A DNA stretch of 64,000 bases from Ypsolopha sequella. Taxonomy: Eukaryota; Arthropoda; Insecta; Lepidoptera; Ypsolophidae. Below, piece after piece: positions 10,544-18,763 of this stretch (position 1 is its first letter; every line of letters starts with the position of its first letter). A program made the position numbers and the translations under genes. The notes beneath the pieces are model-generated. The model did not search any database. It was not told the DNA's origin and was given only the letters and a program-made list of their open reading frames with translations. Where the stretch lies: NCBI GenBank assembly GCA_934047225.1, contig OW203991.1, positions 5,642,001 to 5,706,000 on the forward strand, read 5' to 3'.

Positions 10544-10691
10544 ATTCGGCATAACACGTCTTAACTTATTTGACAGGACTAACCTTATTTTAAGCGTCCT
10601 GTCTTTTTCTTTCTATATCGAAAAGACAAGGACAGAACGCGTAAATAAGGTCTAGGCTTGTCAAATAAGTTAAGATGTGCTTCACCGAATC
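10544..10691. mobile_element. foldback MITE (GATTCGG...CCGAATC)
   Basis: Near-palindrome with arms of about 65 bp. TTAACTTATTTGACAGG on the left is answered by CTTGTCAAATAAGTTAA on the right, and GTCCTGTCTTT by AAGACAAGGAC. The second copy, at 49006-49131, keeps the right end and most of the left arm. Confidence 0.75.
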
Positions 10692-10732
10692 GGTACTATT
10701 ATGTCATAACATAGTTCTACCAATCACAAGCA

Positions 10733-11207
10733 TTAAGGCGATTACCATCGCCAAATTAGCAGCTCCATATTTGTCACTACAAATATCAACGGAAACGACA
10801 TTGAAATAACGTTCATATCAGCGCGCAATGCATAGTGGCTGTTACGACGCTCGCTGCGTCCTTGATAGGGCGAAATAGGAGAAAATTATACTTTTCACGT
10901 GGACGTGATTAGTCGATTGTATAATCTTATGTTATGTTTATAGCTATAAAGTTTATCTATTTATCAAAGCATAGATGAATTCAATCGGCCAAGCCACTCA
11001 GGAGCAGTAGGGAATTTGAGGTCAAAAAACATCATTCAGTAAAAAAAAAAATTCATGTAGAAGTTTTGGTGGTATGAAAAAGAAAAATGTTGCATATGTT
11101 GTCTAAGAGTTGATTATTCATAATACATTTTTTCATTATTTTTGGTTTGGTCATAAATGAGGAGTAGGCTTTAGAAAGTACCCATTTGGCAATAGTAAGG
11201 GCCTTAA
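10733..11207 (+). mobile_element. TTAA-flanked element (E3)
   Basis: Starts TTAAGGCGATTACC and ends GGGCCTTAA. About 475 bp and non-coding. The body carries CAAATATCAACGGAAACGACATTG and ACGACGCTCGCTGCGTCCTTG. E5 (23955-24428) is the same element in the opposite orientation, almost identical in length, and E10 (48540-49009) is a third copy. Confidence 0.75.
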
Positions 11208-11949
11208 CTACTAACTACTTCAAGTGATAACCAAACTGAGGATACTCTCAGTGAGAAAACGTAAAGGGGTTTATTTTGGAACCTACACGAATGTGTGGAT
11301 TATGTAAAACTGTGTTTCCATCCCATTTTAATCTTAGACCTCGATCTTTACAAAGGTTTTCCTATCAGTATTTACCGTCCAAAATGGCCCTTCCCAGTAT
11401 AATCGTGTTCTGTTCACTAAAATATTTAATTTCAGGGTCTTTTCTCCGCCTTGCTGAAATTAGCCTTCAGCCAGGTATCGTATACCTTTATAGGCTAAAA
11501 AAAACGTGTTTTTTGAGAATAAGAATGAATGAGAAGAATAATTTATTTACGCATTATAGGTACAACATCACACTGTATACTGAGTTTTCCCATTACAAAG
11601 TGTCAAGTACGTGAGCTACATGATCTTGTTAAATGTATACAGGGTGACGCATTGTGATTTGGCGTTATTTTAGCTCTTATGGGTTTTGGAGCTGAGTAGT
11701 ACAGGTGGTAGAGCTGTTGCCGGGCTCGACTGTGGAGGTACCACCATCTTACTTGGAGACCCCCTCGAAGTAATTCGGGGGAGAGTAAGAGGACAGCTCA
11801 CAGGCAAAAAACCAGGAGGCCCACCATGCCTGGGACCGATGGATGGCGGTATATCCATCCCTAATAGGGAACAGATTGGGGGCGGACAGCGGCGTCACTG
11901 GTGCGAGGGTTCCGGCACCGCGTTTATCAACCCGCCTGCCCAGTGTGTG
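11208..11949 (+). other. unassigned stretch with GC-rich repeat-like block
   Basis: From about 11690 the sequence becomes GC-rich and open on both strands (GAGCTGAGTAGTACAGG, TGGAGACCCCCTCGAAG), leading straight into an RTE tail at 11950. Probably retroelement 3' sequence. No protein domain seen. Confidence 0.35.
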
Positions 11950-12050
11950 TGAGTATGGGCAATTCTTCCAGGATGACCGCCGGGAGTGGCAAAGTCCTGG
12001 AAAGGCTTATGTCCAGCAGTGGACGAACTAGGCTGATGGGTGGATGGATG
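11950..12050 (+). pseudogene. RTE-type LINE extreme 3' end
   Basis: DRREWQSPGKAYVQQWTN, a stop, then GATGGGTGGATGGATGG, the short GGAT-type tail of RTE elements. Only about 100 bp are recognisable. Confidence 0.65.
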
Positions 12051-12546
12051 GGTTTTGAAGCAAAATGTTTAACAAAAAAAAACTTTAATCTCTTTATTTT
12101 GTGTTATTTTTGGGAAATAAAAAAGTCTGATGTTACAAAATCATTATTCTTTTATAGAAGTAAACGGAACCCTAACGGTGTGATTTTCATGTCCATAATG
12201 TCCATACGTCTGTCTGTCTGCCTATCCAACATTTTTCAACAATATTCAATTTTATCCAAAATCAATAAGACTTTTTTAAGCAAACAACATCGCTTTTTTG
12301 AAATTTTACCTGTGTAACATCTCAAAAAGAAACGATTTTTGGCAAGTGAATCGAAAGTTTAAGGCACCCCTGCTTGTAGCCAAGGTCATCTGTATCCAAG
12401 GCCTGATATTAAAATATTTACCAAGTCATGCCGACAAATTACGTACCTACCTTTTAACAGGAACTACATTTGCAGGTAAAAAGATGAGGGTAAGCTTAGA
12501 ATTTTTCTTTTATGTTTTTTTTACACTAAACTATAGAAGAATTTAA
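12051..12546. other. unassigned stretch
   Basis: Includes CGGAACCCTAAC and GTCTGTCTGTCTGCC (about 12168-12226), words of the GGTTCCGTA/CTTGGCCGG repeat. No gene. Confidence 0.35.
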
Positions 12547-12940
12547 TAGGTCTTACAGATTCATGAGTTCATAATTCCTGTAATTCAATAGCTATTTCAA
12601 TAACTTGTTTTTGGTTTGAAAGTTGATTTCAAGATTTTACATCTACCTATTAAATTTTGTATTTATTTTCAGTTTAATTACAAAAATTAAATCTTCAAAA
12701 ACAGTTCGTGTTAAATGCCATCCATTTCCATGATAAGATTCGTAATAATTATTTACAGCTGACACTTTTCAAAAATTAAATGAATGTTGCTGTTAGCTTA
12801 ATGTTGTCTCATTCATACACATAAGAAATGACATAATTTGGATTTGTCATTCCTAAAAAAAATGCGAAAATGTTACTACTGAAAATTGAGTTTCCTTCAA
12901 ATTTTTTATAGAAAACAGCAATTTCATATGTAAAGACCTA
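12547..12940 (+). mobile_element. TAGGTCTTAC element, copy 1
   Basis: 394 bp bounded by TAGGTCTTAC and GTAAAGACCTA as short inverted ends. Copies lie at 28117-28342 (internal part) and 34016-34410 (full), all in the same orientation, sharing AAATGCCATCCATTTCCATG. Non-coding, MITE-like. Confidence 0.65.
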
Positions 12941-13217
12941 ACATAGGGTTTTGTTAAAAATGGGATCTTAGGCATGGGAATTTAAACTTTGTTGCTTGTT
13001 CATCTGTCTGTCGGTACTGTAAACACATATTTCTAGGCCGATTGAGTTGTAGGTACGAAAAAAAATTACACGATCGCTGGAAAAGCTTACTTTTTTCATA
13101 AAGTCACGGTATGAAAATTAATTTAATTCAAGTGAAGCGTTTTTGTAACATGGTTCTGAAACCATTCCATTGCAAGCCACGTGTCTCGGTGAAACATAAC
13201 TAGCTCTCGCCGCCCAG

Positions 13218-13399
13218 GAATTCCATCGGCGAATCCTTTATTACCATTGGAATATGATCCAAAATGCCCTAATTCACAAATGGCAAGGGCTTTACGATCA
13301 CGGGGCCGTTCACGTTTTGCGGCGAGCGATGTACCCTCATGGAAACTCCCGTTCATCCACTTGTGAACTTTAAGGCACGGTAATAAGGGCAAAAAGCAG
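13218..13399 (+). other. candidate exon (GC-rich, canonical splice donor)
   Basis: An island clearly richer in GC than its surroundings. It ends CAG|GTGAGT at 13399/13400, a strong donor on the + strand, and is preceded by CTCTCGCCGCCCAG at 13204-13217, a plausible acceptor. One + frame is open (IPSANPLLPLEYDPKCPN...) for 48 codons but then meets a TGA, so if this is an exon it is untranslated or terminal in that frame. The opposite strand also has an open frame of about 89 codons (GIPGRRELVMFHRDTW). I do not recognise either product. Confidence 0.25.
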
Positions 13400-13865
13400 G
13401 TGAGTGGACTTTCTGCGATGGTACACGTTCGTTTACTAAACTTTGTTCAGTTTGTGCTCAGTTTGTATACATAATTATGTTACATTACTAATAGCTGACT
13501 TGAACGATATTTGGTTCACAATAGATTCAAACTTTTTATGAAGGATTTTACTAAATAATTCGTCGTGGCAGTCTTTTCGCTTGCAAATATCATGAATTTG
13601 ACAGCAAAAACGTATCCAAGGCCTTCTCGAAAAAAAAAAAGAAAAGAAATTTGGAACAAAATTACAGTGAGCAAATTCGGTCCAATTCGGTACATTATTT
13701 AGTCCTCAAGCAAGCAGTATCAAAATCTATTCGAGAGATATCGAGATATGACTAATTATTATGTTTTAAAACCTCCCGTACTTCCGTTTTTGTAATTAAC
13801 ACAGGGCCGCGACGAAAGTTTTTGCAAATGTAAAAATCTTAAAGTATATATTTCAACATGACGAA

Positions 13866-14047
13866 TAATTATAAAGGTAAATATATGTAAATGAGACACA
13901 ATTATTAAGAGATATTACAATAGATTCCAAGACATATTTCATGCCCCACTGGGCGTAATAAGTGGGGCCCGAAATATATCTTGGAATCGATTATAATGTG
14001 CGAGTAATAATTGTGTCTTATTTATATATATTTACCTTTATAATTAT
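13866..14047. mobile_element. foldback MITE, about 78-bp arms
   Basis: TAATTATAAAGGTAAATATATG and GACACAATTATTA on the left are mirrored on the right, and GATTCCAAGA(C/T)ATATTTC is close to the centre. Non-coding, 182 bp. Confidence 0.75.
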
Positions 14048-14148
14048 ATATCAAAAATAAAAGAAACAAGCTGATAAAAGCAATATAAATATATTTAACA
14101 TGATGAATAAATACACTTACACTCGTTTCACAGTTTATTAACTTATTT

Positions 14149-14187
14149 AACCCGACCGGTTTCGGTTTGACACCATCATCATGGGTT
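14149..14187 (-). ncRNA. hammerhead-ribozyme-like motif
   Basis: Reading on the - strand: helix I AACCC/GGGTT, core AUGAUGA (position 3 is A instead of C), one extra base, helix II GGU/ACC, GAAA, palindromic helix III ACCGGU, cleavage-site C. The loss of C3 predicts weak or no activity. Confidence 0.4.
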
Positions 14188-14341
14188 TAGTTAGACTGAT
14201 TGGACGTTATTCCGTGCAATAAATCATATCTATATATATCGGCACATGCATATATATATACAGTAAACAGTGAAGTTATGTCACACTTCACTGTTTACTT
14301 TATCATTTATAGCATAGAATAACATCCAATCAGTCTAACTA

Positions 14342-14380
14342 AACCCTTGATGATGGTGTAAAACCGAAACCGGTCGGGTT
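14342..14380 (+). ncRNA. hammerhead-ribozyme-like motif
   Basis: Five-base-pair helix I (AACCC with GGGTT), core UUGAUGA, one extra base, helix II GGU/ACC with a GUAAA loop, GAAA, then ACCGGU as a loopless palindromic helix III, and C before helix I. The only core change is C3 to U, which could still wobble-pair with G8. The tiny self-complementary helix III is typical of ribozymes that act as dimers in Penelope-like elements and retrozymes. Confidence 0.45.
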
Positions 14381-14617
14381 AAATAAGCTAATAAACTGTG
14401 AAACGAGTGCAAGTGTATTTATTCATCATGTTGTTATCCAAGTTTCACCAACTGCCGACAATCGCAAGTATTAATCATGAATACATTTAATTTAAATTTT
14501 TATTTTTTATTTTTTATTATGTAGCTTACAATAATACACAGTCGCAAATCACTTTCTCAAAAAATATCACAGCACGCGGTGTGTTCCTCAACTATGAGGT
14601 TGAGATATAGTTATTAA

Positions 14618-15010
14618 TAGTAGTTTATGCTACAAGGGCGCAAAGGAATAAATTACGAGGACGATTTAAAACACGAGCGCAGCGAGTGTTTTAAACGTAA
14701 CCGAGTAATTTATTGCTTTTACGCCCGTGTATCATACTACATTTTTCAATGCATAGTGTGAGGAAATGAAAACAAATATAATCTTGTGAACTTTAAATTA
14801 TAATTGGCTCAAAAGGACTGTATCCAGAGCCGTTAAACAGTGGAAAAAAAAGTATAACGTCTATGGTACACAGGAAAGGCTGCAGGTTAGCCAACCATTG
14901 TAAACAAATTAAAAAAAATAATAATAATAAAGCCCTAGGGCAAAATAATCGACTTTTTGTTCGGTTTTGATGCATAAAAAGTGGTCCTTTACGAGCACAT
15001 GCATTGAAAA
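14618..15010 (+). repeat. TAGTAGTTTATGC repeat, copy R4
   Basis: Full-length copy of the family described at 6352, ending GCATTGAAAA, with the GAGCGCAGCGAG hairpin and the AAGCCCTAGGGCAAAA block. Confidence 0.85.
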
Positions 15011-15204
15011 ATTACTAAAACTCCAATTTTTTTTTTCTCCTTCGTCATTTACTTTGTAAAATTATAATAAAGTAAAACTTCTGAAAGAGCATACACAGGT
15101 ATTGATTAAATAATATGATGTCCCAGCAACTAATACGTCTGTATGTACGTAAGCTTTTTAATACAAAATTTTTTTTATTTTAATTTTTAGTTTTTCAACA
15201 CGCC

Positions 15205-15500
15205 TTTTTAGGGTACCCAAGGGGTAACCAACGGGACTCTGTTACTAAGACTCCGCTGTCCGTCTGTCTGGCCGTCTGACTGTCCATCTGGTCGTCTGTC
15301 ACCAGGCTGTATCTCATGAACCTTGATAGTTAGACAGTTGAAATTTTCACAGATGACGTATTTATGTTGCCGCTATAACAACAAATACTAAAAAACAGAA
15401 TAAAATAAATATTTAAGGGGGCTCCCATACAACAAACGTGTTATTTTTTGCCATTTTTATAGATAATGGTACGGAACCACTTGCACTTGGCCGGTTTTGT
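15205..15500 (+). repeat. GGGTACCC...CTTGGCCGG dispersed repeat, copy 1
   Basis: Opens with a variant GGGTACCCAAGGGGTAACC, carries GTCCGTCTGTCTG, AGGCTGTATCTCATGAACC and GTTGCCGCTATAACAACAA, and ends GGTACGGAACC...CACTTGGCCGG. Copies lie at 18214 and 55429. A widespread lepidopteran-type retroelement remnant, non-coding. Confidence 0.75.
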
Positions 15501-15960
15501 TTAGATTTGGTTTTGACTTTAGATAGTTTTCATTGACAAACTTAAAATTATTAATACATAAAATAAATACATCATTGTGTACACGTCACAGCCATATCGT
15601 ATAACACGCCTTATTAGAAGTAGGCTCGCTGGATTGAAAAGCGTCGCTGTTTTGTAATGCGGCTACCGAGGACTACTAAAACCATGGTAAGATTTTCATA
15701 TAAGTTTTGCCTACTCTTTAAGACCAAGCTTCCTAAATTGCAGAGGTTTTGCATAAATATGCTGAGAAAACTACATACTTGATCAATGTAAAATATAAAT
15801 ATATATTTTTTCAGACCTTTAACAACTTTTTGAAATTGTCTATTTTTTTTTTTTGGTGTGCAATAAAGAATATTGTATTGTATTGAAGATAATGCAAAGC
15901 CTAATTGTATAATATTCACTCGATAGATGAAATTTTTGAAAATTATGCTTTTTGGAATGC
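15501..15960. other. unassigned stretch
   Basis: No gene or element recognised. The antisense 101-codon frame has no domain and a T-rich composition. Confidence 0.4.
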
Positions 15961-16055
15961 ATCTTGAATTAAAACACTTGTACTTGTAGTTTCACTTTAT
16001 TTATGTTAAACATAAATAAAGTGAAACTACAAGTACAAGTGTTTTAATTCAAGAT
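15961..16055. repeat. perfect palindrome, 47-bp arms, 1-nt spacer
   Basis: 15961-16007 and 16009-16055 are exact reverse complements around a single A. The arms include CACTTGTACTTGTAG. The sequence just after it (16062-16093) is shared with the downstream flank of the hammerhead-bearing palindrome at 14098-14430. Confidence 0.95.
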
Positions 16056-16350
16056 GTGTTTCAAGTTTCACCAAGTGCCGACAATCGCAAGTATAAATTT
16101 TCTTTTTGGAATGCTTGAGTTTTATGTCTAGTAGAGCAAGAAAATATAGTTTATTAAAATTTGCATAGAAAAAATAAACCTTAATAAGTTATTGTAATTT
16201 TAATCTTGAAAAAAGACTAATTCTTAATAATTTCGCGCGCATTTTGGCGCTCGCAATTTTCAACATTTTTAAATTTAGTCTTCCGGTTATAACCAATAGC
16301 AAAGCCGCTGTGCGCTGAAGGAAGACGATGGAGAAATTAAATTGACTCAC

Positions 16351-16454
16351 GTCTGACTCTGACGGTGGGTCTCTTGAACGCGGTGCGGAGGTACGGCATA
16401 GACATCACCAGCTCGATGTGGGGAGGGGGCGGCAGCTGGAACACCAAACAACAT
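16351..16454 (-). other. candidate coding exon (partial gene)
   Basis: A GC-rich patch of about 100 bp in AT-rich DNA. On the - strand it is bounded by acceptor TTTTCCTCAG (ending 16455; an alternative acceptor, GTGTTCCAG, would start the exon at 16435) and donor GAC|GTGAGT (16351/16350). Within it one frame reads PPPPHIELVMSMPYL then RTAFKRPTVRVR without stops, with strong G/C preference at third positions. No other exon is evident nearby, so the rest of the gene would lie beyond large introns. The + strand is also open here (VRRYGIDITSSMWGGGG) but lacks good splice sites. Product not recognised. Confidence 0.4.
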
Positions 16455-16567
16455 CTGAGGAAAACTAATATTCAACCACCATGTGGAAAGTCCAAGACAG
16501 GTTTTAAAGTGGTTATTTTTTTTTATAATAACACATGTACCGTTTCACGATCACCGCTATTATCTAA

Positions 16568-16608
16568 TTACTCCAACCGGTTTCGCCTTACGGCATCATC
16601 AAGGAAAG
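16568..16608 (-). ncRNA. hammerhead-ribozyme-like motif
   Basis: Reading on the - strand: helix I about 4 bp (TTCC with GGAG, one wobble), core UUGAUGA, one extra base, helix II GCC/GGC closed by GUAA, GAAA, palindromic ACCGGU, then U at the cleavage position. C3 is replaced by U as in the 14342 copy. It stands alone rather than in a long palindrome. Confidence 0.4.
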
Positions 16609-16826
16609 ACAAACAAGGAACTATTAAATAAGGAATTGATGCGTAAAATTGAAGATGGATTTTTTTTAACTTCGTATTTTTTTTTATCTAGCTTTTGTGT
16701 TTTTTCTAAAATGTTTGGATCGGCCCTATAGTCTATTATCTATAAAATTTTTTTTTAAAAAAATTGACAAACTTACATAATGTGAAATGGTGATGTTGAA
16801 GTTGTGCATCTGACCCTACACGGACC

Positions 16827-16990
16827 CTTAAAGCCTTAAGAGCTGCTTTATTGAAAAGTGATTTATGAAAACTTTGCTATTTAAAAATAGTAGTAATAAA
16901 TAGTAAAAATAGTTAAAAATAATCGCTGTTTATAGATATTAATTTGTTTTCTACAGTGGCAGCACTTTTGCCGCTCTTAGGGCCTTATGG
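16827..16990. repeat. degraded TTAA-type foldback
   Basis: TTAAAGCCTTAAGAGC at the left is weakly mirrored by GCTCTTAGGGCCTTA at the right. The middle has ATGAAAACTTTGCTATTTAAAAATAG, close to the MITE nested in E1. Confidence 0.35.
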
Positions 16991-17039
16991 TTAGGGGATG
17001 ATAAGGGATAATACAGATGGATAGTTTTTAAGTGTGATG

Positions 17040-17620
17040 ACACAAGTGTTGTGCCTTTTATTACATTACGAAACAAGTTTCATGCATGATGAAATTAATT
17101 TCATGACACTACTTTCAGTTCATGTGAAACTAGTTTCATTGAAAATAATAGTGTTGTAAAATCTACAGTATGTCTGTTTACATGGCTCCGCCAACATCAA
17201 AACTTTATTTTGCATTGCAAAAAGTTGTCATACAGATGTCACTGTATAAAATTAAGAAAAAGTTGTCTGGAAAGGAAGGAAGTCGGTGGATTGATAAATT
17301 TTATATTTTTATCAGCTATCCAACGTTGGTTTTTTAATTTTTTTTTGACTAACACCGCCAACACTATGACTATAAAACACACGACCTACCAGCGTAGGCG
17401 CTTTCGCGACACTAGTTTCGTTGCGTTTAGACGGTGACATTAGTTGCATAACACTAGCTATATCCAAAAATCACGCGGCACAAATCTGTTTCAGTGTCGT
17501 GAAATCAATGCATGCATTGTAAAACTTGACGTTTACACTGGAAATTGTTGATGAGATTAATATCACGAAACTACTTTCATGCCACTAGTTTCGTTATGTA
17601 AATTCGGCTTTACTTACAGT
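17040..17620. repeat. region of repeated CACTAGTTTC / TTTCATG words
   Basis: GAAACTAGTTTC, ATGAAATTAATTTCAT and several CACTAGTTTCGTT words recur across about 550 bp in both orientations. No coding frame is convincing. It looks like a decayed element with many short inverted subrepeats. Confidence 0.35.
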
Positions 17621-17745
17621 TTTTGATATCGCAGCCATCCAGTCCCTTTGTAGGCAAGAATGAAAAATAAAAAATAATGAAATATACTTTAAGAAAACAA
17701 ATAATTCAACATAAATTTTATTAAATCAGTTTTAGTGATCTAAAC

Positions 17746-17815
17746 AAATTATTATTACATACGGCTTGAACACTCAGTTCAAGCCAAGTGTTCAAGCCGT
17801 ATGTAATAATAATTT
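17746..17815. repeat. perfect 29-bp-arm inverted repeat, 12-nt spacer
   Basis: Arms 17746-17774 and 17787-17815 are exact. They contain AGTGTTCAAGCCGTATGTAA, which occurs once more at 33258-33277, shortly after a hammerhead-like motif. Probably an element terminus. Confidence 0.9.
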
Positions 17816-18213
17816 AGTATGTCAGCTCACGCGAGTTTTAATCTAAACAAATTTTTATTCTTCAAAAGCTTAAATAAAATCAAGTTTTTAGTTTATTTTT
17901 TTCAAGTATTTTACTTTATTTTGCGCTTTTTATTTTTAGTGAATAACGTGGTCTTGGTCGTCAAAACCATGTCATAACATTTTATAACCATGTCAAAAGT
18001 GTGGCAAAAGAAACTTAGTTCACCATCTTGGGCCATCCGTCAACCGTCATATTGAATTAAGACTAACGTCATGAATTCTGCTTGGTAAATCCTTTCATTT
18101 GATACCATGTCATGGATGTGGTTTAGGAAATTTAGTCCGCCATCTTAGGGCGTCCGCCATATTGGATTTAGAATATCGTCACTTAAATTATCGTACACAT
18201 CTTATCCAATCCT
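17816..18213. other. unassigned stretch
   Basis: Two related blocks of GTCCGCCATCTTAGG-type sequence (about 18020 and 18150). No gene. Confidence 0.35.
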
Positions 18214-18510
18214 TTTTTAGGGTTCCGTAAGAAAAGGGTAACCAACGGGACCCTATTACTAAGACTCCACTGTCCGTCTGTCTGTCCGTCTGTCACCAGG
18301 CTGTATCTCATGAACCGTGATAGTTAGACAGTTGAAATTTTCACGGATGATGTATTTCTGTTGCCGCTATAACAACAATTAATAAAAAACAGAATAAAAT
18401 AATATTTAAGGGGGCTCCCATACAACAGACATGTTTTTTTTGACGTTTTTTTCGATAATGGTACGGAACCCTTTGTGCGCGAGTCCGACTAGCACTTGGC
18501 TGGTTTTTTA
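18214..18510 (+). repeat. GGTTCCGTA...CTTGGC(C/T)GG dispersed repeat, copy 2
   Basis: Same order of blocks as the 15205 copy: AGGGTTCCGTAAG, GTCCGTCTGTCTGTCCGTC, ATAACAACAATTAATAAAAAAC, GGTACGGAACCC, GCACTTGGCTGG. Confidence 0.75.
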
Positions 18511-18716
18511 TACCCATGTCAAGGAGGATGGTATGGAAATAATATAAATCAGACTGGACTGCACGTATCTAATGTAAGTCATTACATTGGGTGGGGGGGG
18601 GGGGGCTGCGGAAATTACTACACCACCTTCCCAAATTATTTTACTAACATAGTTTTACTATTCTATTACCTAACGTCAACTGCTATCGCTATCGCTTTCA
18701 AACGTAACGTGATAGG

Positions 18717-18763
18717 GCATGCAGGTTTCCTCACGATGTTTTCCTTCACCGTTCAGCAAGTGG
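18717..18763 (-). repeat. SINE, 3' half (split by insertion)
   Basis: On the - strand, CCACTTGCTGAACGGTGAAGG then CATCGTGAGGAAACCTGCATGCCC, the tail of the SINE seen whole in sequence order at 45755. The 5' half lies at 21435-21560. Confidence 0.75.

Larger units (their letters stand above)
14098..14430. mobile_element. palindromic element carrying two hammerhead-like motifs
   Basis: An inverted repeat with about 150-bp arms. Both arms contain CACTCGTTTCACAGTTTATTA and the GACCGGTTTCGGTTT segment in opposite orientation, around a centre with a second hairpin (CAGTAAACAGTGAAG / CACTTCACTGTTTAC). Each arm holds a hammerhead-like fold (14149-14187 on -, 14342-14380 on +). Directly after the right arm, 14439-14470 matches 16062-16093 after the 15961 palindrome with one mismatch, so the two palindromes belong to one family. 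Penelope-like origin is an inference from the ribozyme motif. Confidence 0.6.
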
